DNA of 64,000 nt from Siderastrea radians (Eukaryota; Cnidaria; Anthozoa; Scleractinia; Rhizangiidae): assembly GCA_964017195.1 (NCBI GenBank), contig OZ024900.1:27645929-27709928 (forward strand), given 5' to 3'. Position numbers and translations under genes: made by a program. This document shows, in pieces, positions 55,084 to 64,000 of this stretch (positions are counted from its first letter, which is position 1; the number at the start of each line of letters is the position of its first letter). The notes below the pieces were generated by a model. It saw only the letters and a list, made by a program, of their open reading frames with translations, was not told the origin of the DNA and searched no databases.

Positions 55084-57425
55084 ATGGTGAGGCCTGGAAA
55101 AAGGAAAAAAGTAGTGCCTCAAGCTCCGACGGCGCCCCAACGCCTTGTCGAACAAAGAAAGGCAGTAGGGAAGTTTTAGCAGACCCAACAAACATGACGA
55201 GTGAAGAACATGGAAATCTAGAGGAAGAAGTAATTGTGAACCCGTCTCTGGTAGATGTATGGAAGGTACTGACAGACATTAGGGCGAACACGCAAAAGTT
55301 GGTCCATGATGTAGAATCTTTAAAGAAGAATTATAAAGACTTAAAAGAAACCCTTAAATTTGCTCAAAACCAGGTTGAATTCTTGTTGCAATAAAATGGG
55401 AGTCTCAAAGAAGAAGTCAACTGACTTGATGAGGATTACGAAGAAATAGAACAACGATTGTCTGAGTTGGAGTCTAAACAAGACATTGAACAGTATACCA
55501 GCAAGTTCAATCTTGAAATACACGGCTTTCCGGAAAATGAAGATGAGGATTTAGCCAACAGCGTTATCAGAATCGACGAACTTACAGGCGTCATTGTTAC
55601 TCGCAAAGACATTGACATTGTTCATAGAATGAAGAAGAAAAGCAGAAATCTTCCCGACTTATTATTGTACGATACAGAAGCTACAGCATTAAGAGCTTAC
55701 TATACAGTGTACGGGGTAACCTCCAAAATAACGATTTCAGCACAATGGGTGCAGAGAGCATATTCATTAATGGAAACCTAACATCATGGCAAGCGGAGTT
55801 GTTCAAGCAGTTAAGAAAGAAGCAGAAACAAAGATATCCTGATGGAAAGGCCTGGCCCCGGTTCCTGGAAAGCCGATTAAACTATCCCCCGATTAGCAGT
55901 TAATCCACGATTAAATTCCTTATCTCTAGAATAACTGATCCAGGGATAAAAAGGCGTTCCTGAAAGCAGAGTTATCCCTCGTTTAACTATCCCTCGGTTA
56001 AACTTATATCAAACCGGTAAAACAAGTTACCAGCATATGGAAGCGCGGGAAAACGACAGAGCGGGAGAAAAAAGTCAACTCTGATACTCGTTTTACCGAT
56101 CGATACCTGTTGAAGTCTATTGTCGATATTTGACCGCGGTACGATTTGCCCGTTGTCTGGTTGTGACAAAACAAAACTTCAAACCTTTCCTCAAAGAAAA
56201 ACAAAGCGGAAATCACGGTTCAGTGTAAAGTGATGCTGATTCGAGGTGAAATGTGAGCTATATGTGAAAATCGGTGAGTTCTCTACCTCTTGATTCTTTC
56301 AGCAATCGAAACTATTTTGAGTTTTACAAAGCAAGACTTGCCTCTCGGAAAAATGTTAACAATAAAGTACTGATTTGTGCCGAATAATTGTCTTTGATAT
56401 TTGTAGCCTATCTGCTTTGTTACGTTCGCCTGGTACCAGGGTACAGAAATCTGACATTTTGTTTTTGCTCTAAATCAATGAAAAACCTGTTTCAGTGTCT
56501 GCATTGTTTGAGAACGACAACAACTTCGCTTTCAGTAATTAATCGTCAAAATTTTGTCTTATATTTACGTTATTTCAATAAAACATCTCCTTCTGCTTTT
56601 GTAAAATTGCCGTAAATATTTTATTTCATTCAATAATTCTTCTGTAGAAACCTAAAACCGGCAAATTGTTCCGTGAAAAGTTGATTATTCGCGCTATCGC
56701 TTGCGATGAAAGATGGCTTCGAAATTCATGGTTTTCAGTTTCGTTTTATCATAAGCTTACTCGTCGTCCTGAAGATCGGTTCATTGAATTCTGCTTTGTG
56801 AAGATCCTATTTACTGAAGCCACATTTTCAGAGTTACTGTTTAATAGAATTTTATAGAGCTATTGATGGAATTATTTAATAGTGTTTTATAATATATACA
56901 AAAATCGAAAACTCGACTACACGATTTGCGTGTTGTGGTCTTTTTTGCTCCATCACATTTCGCTGCAGGTCTTTGCGCTCAAAACTCAGTCGATTACCGC
57001 TCGAATTTGTGCATACAACAAAATTATTTGTTATTTAAGTTGCTAAGAGCAATTTATGTAGTATAAATTGCCTTCTTTGTTTTTCCTTACTCAACTGAAC
57101 TAACAATATCGCAAAATTTAAGTCCGCCATTTTGTTTGTTTTGATCAAGTTTTCCCCCGATTAGTGAGTTAATCGACCTCGCTAGGTGGATTAAATTTAA
57201 CCCCTCATTTATCCCTAGGTTAGTGTTAATCGTGCTTTCAGGAACAGAATCTAACCGAAGGATAAATTTTAATCCTGGATTAGCGAGATTTAACCCTCGA
57301 TTAGCTCTAATCGGCTTTCCAGGAACCGGGGCCAGGGCTATTAATTGCAAAATCGTCATAAAGACAAACCTAGCACGAAAGCAAGAAGAATTGATTCCTA
57401 TGAAGACCTCAAAGACTTGTAATGC
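55084..57425 (+). pseudogene. L1/Tx1-like LINE ORF1, split by a MITE
   Basis: The start is the ATG at 55084 with a basic N-terminus; a small frameshift follows. From 55194 the frame encodes a coiled coil (DIRANTQKLVHDVESLKKNY, LSELESKQDIEQYTSK). It has two in-frame stops (TAA at 55392 and TGA near 55420). The RRM-like domain follows (FNLEIHGFPENEDEDLANSV, DIDIVHRMKKKSRNLPDLLL). The C-terminal block LTSWQAELFKQLRKKQKQRY lies in another frame just before the MITE at 55851. After the MITE, the tail (KARRIDSYEDLKDL) resumes near 57370-57420. This is the RNA-binding chaperone protein of an L1-type LINE. Confidence 0.72.
55851..57336. mobile_element. 1.49-kb non-autonomous TIR element (MITE-like)
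   Basis: It is bounded by CCTGGCCCCGGTTCCTGG... and its complement. It has imperfect subterminal inverted repeats of at least 100 bp built from GATTAA/TTAATC and ATCCCTCG/GGTTAA-type motifs. There is no coding frame of note. It splits a LINE ORF1. If the termini are CTGG...CCAG (55852-57335), then GGC flanks it on both sides as a possible 3-bp target duplication. The superfamily was not determined. Confidence 0.75.
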
Positions 57426-57865
57426 CGATCAAGTACGCTCAGAGAAACTTTGTCAAAAAATTTAAATAGTACATCTACAAAATTGTTTCTGGCCTCGCTA
57501 GTTAGCACCTCTGGAATTGGATATTGTTTGTTTTTCTTTTCCCAGGAGAGGTAAGTTACTCCTACGTTTATTGTTATTCATTGTGTGTTTGTGTTAGCTC
57601 TTCTCTTGTCAGTTACTTACTATACTCTGTGCAGCAGTGTCTCAACTAAAAATTTTGTCACTAAATGTTCGAGGTTTAAGTTAAATAGAGATCGATTAGT
57701 TAATAAACCAATAGCGGTAAAAAGTAAGAGGTAAAGGAAATATTTTATGTAAGTATCAAGTACTTTGTATTATTTTGTCTTGTATTGTATGTAGAGTAGT
57801 ATTTTGTTTTGTAAGTATTAAGTGTTGTTCAAATAAAGCGTTATTTAAAAAATGTTGAGCAGAAC
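57426..57865 (+). pseudogene. LINE ORF2 start fused to 3' UTR (internal deletion)
   Basis: About 200 bp after ORF1, a short frame reads QLKILSLNVRGL. That is the start of an APE-type endonuclease (compare LLSLNARGI at 62.2 kb). It then passes directly into AT-rich 3' UTR-like sequence ending AATAAAGCG and a short A run near 57838-57855. Nearly all of ORF2 is deleted, so this LINE copy had become ORF1-only. Confidence 0.55.
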
Positions 57866-58481
57866 AGAAGGGCATTGTCTGCATGTAGTGTTCCTTTTGG
57901 GAAGTTTCTTGCCCTATCTGCTGCTGTTACAGCTGTATGGTTGTCTTTGTCCTTTTTTGTGAAGAACCTTTCCATATTTTGGCATGTTGAGATCAATAGA
58001 AGAGTAAGAATCATTACTTCATACTTCGGTTTAGCTTATTCACGAAATTGAATGCAAGCTTACCATCGGCCGCATAGGTCAATCCACTGAGCGGGTATTT
58101 AATTCTGAAGAAATGTTGAATATTCTTTACAAATGTCTGCCAGAAGTAAAGTATTCTTGCAACATCAACGACTCTAAAACCTCTTACTAGTCAATATATG
58201 ACTCGCCAGCACAGATTTACAGGATAATATGGCGCCATCTTTATTCCTTCAAGGTCAGTTCAATTGCAGTAAAATCACACAGTTCCCATATAAAGTATGA
58301 TTGACGGAAGCGTATTGGAAAGTGCTCAGAGGTGTTTTGAAAAGAAAAGTCGCATAGCAGTGAAAATGGTGGCAAAAAATTATTTTTCGATATACTTTCC
58401 AACACGTTTTATTCTGTGAAGCAATAGTTGCATATTTATTGACTTGAACTCTTGTTGTCCACTCGATCTCTTCCTTGTTAC
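57866..58481. other. No recognisable gene
   Basis: Spacer; no supportable feature. Confidence 0.4.
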
Positions 58482-59256
58482 TTACCATGCATAAACAGCC
58501 TTTTTGCAAATACAGCAAACATGTTCCCGACCCACGGGTATACTATCAAGGTAACAAACCCTGCAAATTTGATTTATGCTGTGAAGGGTGTCTTCGTCTT
58601 TGGGATCTTTTTCAATGCCTGTGTCTCTGTCTATGGAATCTGCAATGTCTATAAGACAGCTTGCACAAACCCATGGCTCATCTGAGGCTACCCAACTTTC
58701 ATCTAGTCCAGTGCAAGGGAAGTGCCACCAGGTCCTTAACAAACATAATGCCATAACATTTGGGACACTACAAAAGGTCTCTGTAGGCGAAACGACAAGG
58801 CAAAACACAGGCTTTGTAGAATATGGTTATAGAATTAACACGTGATGCACAAAATTCACGGCTGATTGCAATCCTTTCGATTAGGGGTTTGTGACGTTGA
58901 GTCCACACAACAAACCAGTCATGATCAACACCCTGCACCCACATCTGTGCTTGTTTTTGGGTGTAATATCTGTGTATGCTTGATTTGAGGACTACCGTTG
59001 CATTGTTCTAAAAATCAATGCGCTTGTACACTCCTTTGAGATGAAAGTTCTTAAAGCGCACAGAGTAGGGACACCTTACCTCCAGGGGTGATGGACCGCA
59101 ACACTCACCGGTAAAAATTCCATCTGGAGGTGCAGCAAGGTAGGGCTGGTCAGGTATTATGAATAAACCACATGCTTTAAATCCATCTAGGCCACCTTCA
59201 TGCTGAGGGGCTGACTCAGGCACAAAAGCTTTGATGGGATCTTCCTCAAGTTCCAA
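58482..59256 (-). pseudogene. YqaJ-type exonuclease with PHD-like finger, remnant
   Basis: Reading on the minus strand, 59256-59008 holds the YqaJ/lambda-exonuclease core (LAAPPDGIFTGECCG, LEVRCPYSVRF). The D-G and E-V-R/K-C-P pair are the usual metal-binding positions. The following 59000-58860 reads HRYYTQKQAQMWVQGVDHDW and FVVWTQRHKPLIERI, the conserved C-terminal half, across frameshifts. Then 58808-58482 has a PHD-like finger (HFPCTGL, PWVCASC, then VCYLDSI and HVCCICKKAVYAW). Cnidarian genomes carry many such YqaJ/zinc-finger genes of apparent TE origin. This copy has stops between its parts. Compare the SWIM-type remnant at 19.4-20.7 kb. Confidence 0.62.
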
Positions 59257-60149
59257 GCCCTACTTGATCTGCGGAAGATGGGAGATATCGTCATGTTGTT
59301 AATTGTACTGGATACCATTTTGCTATACTGGGGTATCTTTGTACCTTCCCCCTTCCCTTAAGTATCGTTTTCACTGTAGTTAAGACCTGCCCTTAGAGGC
59401 AGTTACACGACCCAGTCTCTGCTCCCCCATACATCATTTGCGTGTTGCCCTCGAGATTCCTTCTCAATGCAATTTGCTTGTTCATAAGTAATCTGACAAT
59501 GTTCAACAAATAAAGGTCCAGTGGCTTTGTCTTAACAGAATCACATGGCAAACTCTACAGCCTTGGAAATTAAGGTTGAAGGGAGGCCATCATCTCTGCC
59601 ATGTTCAATGGAGTACAGTACACAGGCTGATAGAATGTTTTCTTTTATCCTACTTAAGAGATCGGTAACTAGCTTATTGGTGATAACTCTATCCTACCGT
59701 TTTCTGAGATCAAAAGCTTTCTTTTGCACTGTAGAAAACGCACAAGCAATACGTTTCCTGTTAAAATCTCTGTTTAATTTCCTCCAAATGATCACAAACT
59801 CCGCTTGAATACAGGCTAGAAAAAACTCCTCTCTTACACTCAACCACGTGCTCAGTGTATCAACAACGTAACCCAATCTCTCGTAATAACACACTCACTA
59901 AGTACAAAGCACATTGTTAGATCCGAGCTAATACATTTCCGGTCATTATTTAACTAATCATACAATCAATCAACGAGGTGTCCACAGTTCCCAACACACT
60001 CCCCCATATGACTTGTAGCCAATAAGGCATATGCAACACAGGGAACTGACTGTTGCACTATTAGAATAGCTGTTCTTGGTCTTGTTCGAAGTTAGCTCAT
60101 CCCTTGTTGCTGTGCTCTCTTGACAAAGAACAACTTGTGCGCAGCTATC
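59257..60149. other. No recognisable gene
   Basis: A minus-strand frame (59894-59694) looks mildly protein-like but is unassigned. Nothing else was seen. The region may hold more of the YqaJ-type gene. Confidence 0.35.
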
Positions 60150-61860
60150 TCAGGTGTTGTCAGAGGTGCCTGGACCTTGTTGGAAGGGTGATGAGAATTG
60201 TGCAGGAATCACGAGATCCAAGCACCAATCCTCATGTCCGAACTTTTCAAGAAGGATATCGAAGTCATTTCTTTCCTCCACTCCAACTGCAAAAAGTTCT
60301 TGTTGAACCTTCCTCTCTGCTGTACGCTCCGGGCTAGGCTCTGTTACAATCTCTGGTGGCCACTGGGATAGGTCTGCAAGCCATGTGGGCCCGTTCCACC
60401 ACAGTTGTGCTCCAATGACACTACCACCATGACTTCCCAGATCGGCTGGGTTGTCAGTTGAAGGAACATGCCGTGGTACGTTTGGGTGGCTCTGAATTTT
60501 TCTCACACGATTTGCCAAACTGCCGTACTCTCCCCGATCACCAATCCAATGGAGGGCGAATGAACTGTCTAGCCAGCAATGAACAGTAGTCAAAAGAGGA
60601 TGTCCCTCCAGTGCTTGGCGTACATTGGTGGCTGGTTCACTGCCATGTGTCCCGACACGAGTTCCAAGCGAGGAATCGTTAGACCTTGTTTGGCAAGAGG
60701 ACACTTCGCAGTGATCAACCCTTGTGACATGCCTGACGCTTGCCTCACTACGGCGTAGACTGTGGCACACACTCCATGTCCGCTGCCATCACCAAATGCG
60801 TGGAGTTGAATCTCATCGATCTCTTCCTTATAAAGGGGAATACTGTGTTTTACCAACACTGCTTCTGGTAGTCCTTTTTCCCACTTTCTCCACTGGTGTG
60901 CCATCTCGTCTGGCAAGGAAGCATCCCAAGCGTTCTTTTGAATGCGCGATTCTCAGTAGAGAAGCTTCCCCTCGAGCATGGCTGGTGATACAATTCCAAG
61001 CGGGTCATATACTTTGGCTAAGTTAGTCAGGATAGCACACTTTGTCTCTTCGGCTGGCATAGCAGGGAAACACACGTGCAGGGTGTCAGCAACCTTGTCC
61101 CAACCGACTCCAAGGAGCTTACACTCTGCCTTAGCTGATTCGTTCTCTTACTGCTCCTTGGCGAACGATGGCTCGTAATCTTCACAGGATGTCTCAAGCT
61201 CCCTTTCGTTCGAATGCCACTTGTAGTTCAAATTTGGCATCGGTGAAGATCTCGGTGCCCTCGTGCCTCACACATTTCACTTTGTCTGAAGTAGGCCCAC
61301 CGGAAATCAGGCTATCTACATACAGACGTTTACGTAACTCGTTCACACTATCGGGTATCTGGACTGCAGGTTTTCTAAGTGCTGTTGAATCACCCTATTG
61401 AAAAGGAATGGTGGAGGGGCGAGGCCAAAGACCACCCTAGTGAAGCGCAGAGTTTTAACTTGCTTTGCTGTCTTGTCTGCGATTCAATGAAATCTCAAGG
61501 CATCTCTTTCGGTCTGTCATATCCTCACTTGCAGGAACGCATGGCGAAGATCTTCAGGAACTACCACAGGATGAAAACAGTTACGAACAGTGACACTCCA
61601 TAGCTTGTTTTGTGGCGGAGGTCCAGCGTGCAGGCGTTCCTTCAGCGGTGGGGGTTTCTCTTGAGCACGCGCATACAACTCGCAGCTTTGTTGTCTCAGC
61701 ATTTTTATGCACAACAACACGATGGAGTAGACAAAACTCTCTTCCCGTTACCTCAGCAGGTGCTCGCTCCACTACGCCTTCTTCCAGTTGCTCTCTGATC
61801 ACAGCGTCATATTCGTTTAGCATGTCGGTTTTTCTCAACTTCCGTGCAAGGGTGTTCAAT
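60150..61860 (-). pseudogene. BEL/Pao pol remnant (RT and RNase H)
   Basis: Minus-strand frames in order. 61859-61581 has the RT N-terminus (LNEYDAVIREQLEEGVVE, HRVVVHKNAETTKLRVV). 61720-61517 has PPQNKLWSVTVRNCFHPVV and DLRHAFLQVRI, the first catalytic aspartate region. Fragments near 61470-61150 cover the rest of RT. 60916-60590 has the RNase H start (LHAFGDGSGHGVCATVYAVV). 60770-60150 has its continuation (LDSSFALHWIG, VPSTDNPADLGSHGG, WWNGPTWLADL). These motifs are specific to BEL/Pao retrotransposons. Several frameshifts break it, and Gag, integrase and LTRs are not visible. Old retroelement pol only. Confidence 0.8.
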
Positions 61861-62204
61861 CTACATAAACGTCATCCCGGTTGTTTTTTTTTTTTGCTTC
61901 CTCCTTTTGTAATTTAAATGGCGCCTCCAGTATAATTTTACGTTCTTCCTTGCCATTTCATCTACAAGTCCTTGTTTGTTGGTAGCTTAATTAACAGCTT
62001 CCGCTGGCTACTTTTTAGTGTGTTTTCTGATGTTATTGTGTGTCACTGACACCATTAATTAATGTAATTGTTCGTGTTCATTTTTTCTTTTGGAAAGGCT
62101 ATATTACCATATTTTAAATTTAGTTTCACATACCTCTTTCACACTATTTTCGAATACTAAAAGGCAGGGTAAACTTTCTGCTTCCTGTTTTCACTATTTT
62201 ATTC
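61861..62204. other. Spacer with LINE 5' flank
   Basis: AT-rich; it may include the 5' UTR or the lost ORF1 end of the following LINE. No gene seen. Confidence 0.4.
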
Positions 62205-63770
62205 ATGAAGCACAATACAAATTTTGGACTGTTGTCACTTAATGCTCGAGGGATTAGAACCTTTGAGAAACAAAAGGCGCTCTTTCAGTGGCTGAACAAA
62301 GATAAGGCGGACATAATTTTCTTACAAGAAACTTATAGTACGGCAGACGTTGAAAATATATGGAAATGTCAGTGGAAAGGTGATCTTTATTTCGCACACG
62401 GTTCGGAACATAGTAGAGGAGTTTTGATTCTTATTAAAGAAAGGCTAAATTTTGAATTGAAATTGTGTGTGCATGACAATGAAGGCCGTTTTATTATTTT
62501 AAAGGCCAATGTACAAGAGCAACCTTTTGTCTTTGTCAATATTTACGCTCCAAATAAAACCAGTGAACAGTACACCTTCTTCCAGGAAATTCAAAATGAG
62601 CTCGAGAGTTTGAATATAGAAGCTGAATGCAATGTGATCATTGGAGGAGATTTCAATGTTATTCTAAATCCTGAATTCGATGGATTAGGAGGAAAGCCGA
62701 AATTAAAAGAATCGGCTAAAATAATAGATGAAATCAACTCTTCGTTTGACCCGATAGACATCTGGAGAATTAGAAACCCAGACGTAAAGCATTTTTCCTG
62801 GCGACAGAAGAATCCCGTAGTTCAACGACGATTAGATTTTTGGTTAATTTCCAGTAGTACACAAGAAGATGTAGAGAGTGTAGATATCATTCCAGCAATT
62901 AAATCTGATCACTCGGCAATAACATAATTTATAAACGGAATCGAGGAGCAACGCCACAACCCTTTCTTTCTCAAAAGAAAAAAAGCTGCATAAGAAAACT
63001 TAATACAGAAAATGACAAAACTACATCAAATCTCAGGGAGATCTTAAGTGAAATTCAATCTTTTTATGCAAACCTTTATGATAAGAAGGTTGATCATTCT
63101 GACGAACAATTAATGGAATCTTTCCTTAGTAAAGTGGACACCAATACATTAACAGACAAACAACGGGACTCAGTCGACAAACAACTTACTATAAGCGAAT
63201 GCTTCGCGGCGTTAAAAACTTTCCAGAGAAATAAAACACGCGGAAATCACGGGCTTTGAGTTTTACCTCGCATTTTGGCCTCCTTGGAAGATGTCTTCTT
63301 GAATGTCTAAATTTCGCACATCGTCATGGTGAGCTTTCCACCTCTCAGAAACAAGCAATGATCACTCTACTTGAGAAGAAAGATAAAGATAAAAGATCTC
63401 TCAAAAACTGGCGCCCAATTTCACTAATTAATGTAGACGTTAAAATTGCGTCAAAAGCACTAGCTAAGAGACTGGCACCAATTTTACCCAGTCGCATTCA
63501 TCATAGCCAAACTGCATGTATAAAAGGAAGATCAATCTTTGACGCGGTAAGAACAATTGATGATACTCTAGAATATGCAAAAAGAAATAATAGATCCGGG
63601 ATTTTGATAGCAATTGATTTTGAGAAGGCTTTTGATTCTTTAAATAGAAAATTTCTCTTAAAAGTCTTGCAAAAGTATGATTTCGGAACGTATTTAATGC
63701 AGTGGATTAAGACCCTCTATACAAGTTTATCAAGTTATGTACTAAACAAAGGTTTTACGACTAATCTTGT
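62205..63770 (+). pseudogene. L1/Tx1-like LINE ORF2: endonuclease and partial RT
   Basis: A 240-codon frame (62205-62927) encodes an APE-type endonuclease: LLSLNARGI at the start, IIFLQETYS with the catalytic Glu, VNIYAPN, IIGGDFNVILNPE and the terminal SDHSAIT. A gap and frameshifts follow (62928-63255). The linker there is still readable (LREILSEIQSFYANLYDKK), but about 100 residues appear deleted. The RT part (63256 on) has WRPISLINVDVKI, QTACIKGRSIFDAV and IAIDFEKAFDSLN with the first catalytic aspartate. It breaks off after LNKGFTTN at about 63770, before the F/YADD box. The remaining codons to 63906 belong to the next element read antisense. Confidence 0.8.
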
Positions 63771-63774
63771 CTGT

Positions 63775-64000
63775 GTTAATCATTTACAATTTGAATATGA
63801 AATATTTGCGGGAAACAAAAATAGCGTGCGCATAGTTACTTTAAAAATATTTCTAATAACAAGGATGATTAAAGATGAAATAAAAGACAAAAAAATAACA
63901 AAGTAATTAAAAGGAAAGAGATAACTCTAGATGCTTTAGCTGCTGATTAAGAGTAGGATTTTCCCACTTAATATGCATCGCCTCTTTGATCTTAATTTGG
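63775..64000 (-). pseudogene. Penelope-like element 3' end (partial)
   Basis: From the window edge on the minus strand the frame reads IKIKEAMHIKWENPTLNQQL...SLSF and stops at 63908-63906. AT-rich 3' UTR follows to the LINE junction. The I-x-E-A...K-x-P-x-L-N-x-Q pattern is the usual C-terminus of the GIY-YIG endonuclease of Penelope-like elements. It continues outside the window. Confidence 0.55.

Overview
This is a eukaryotic, animal-type genomic window. Genes are split by GT-AG introns and AT-rich spacers, and almost everything recognisable is transposable-element (TE) sequence. The mix is DIRS tyrosine-recombinase retrotransposons, Ty3/gypsy, BEL/Pao, L1/Tx1-like LINEs, a Penelope-like tail, hAT, piggyBac, a Tnp2/CACTA-like transposase, an integrase-type DNA transposon, a tRNA-derived SINE and fold-back MITEs. 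That mix, and the look of the protein remnants, suggest a cnidarian, probably an anthozoan such as a coral or anemone. This placement is inference; no species-diagnostic gene is present.

Layout. 1-8.1 kb: gene-poor, with a decayed hAT transposase, a SINE and an unrecognised P-loop ORF. 8.1-10.9 kb: a fold-back MITE and a deleted DIRS remnant. 11.4-18.9 kb: a full-length but frameshifted DIRS element (DIRS-A) with inverted terminal repeats (ITRs) and an internal complementary region (ICR). About 3 kb of GC-richer unknown sequence sits between its ICR and its 3' ITR. 19.4-23.1 kb: SWIM zinc-finger, piggyBac, gypsy integrase and LINE fragments. 24.45-27.74 kb: a gypsy-like element with two 489-bp LTRs, a SCAN-like Gag and a protease but no RT or integrase. 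31.3-38.7 kb: a two-exon minus-strand gene whose second exon is split by a 5.3-kb DNA transposon. 39.3-42.3 kb: a decayed Tnp2-like transposase. 43.7-48.6 kb: a nearly intact second DIRS element (DIRS-B). 49.4-54.5 kb: tandem repeats and small remnants. 55.1-64 kb: an internally deleted LINE with a MITE in its ORF1, a YqaJ/PHD fragment, a BEL/Pao pol remnant, and a LINE ORF2 cut off by a Penelope-like 3' end.

The most striking object is the transposon at 31952-37275. It has 320-bp inverted repeats that look identical and a 6-bp target duplication. It carries an intact four-exon DDE integrase-like transposase and, facing it, an intact 405-codon gene for an alpha-type (eEF2K/MHCK-like) protein kinase. 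Each gene starts next to one inverted repeat. I know of no described transposon of this class that carries an alpha-kinase. Removing the element and one target copy restores the reading frame of the interrupted exon, so the insertion is probably recent.

In the DIRS elements, Gag, RT/RNase H and tyrosine recombinase lie in order on the minus strand, and each ICR is the fused complement of the two element ends. In DIRS-B one in-frame TGA interrupts RT, while a 1094-codon frame stays open across the whole RT region into the recombinase. Several unrelated elements here are broken by a single TGA or TAA that a C-to-T change would explain.
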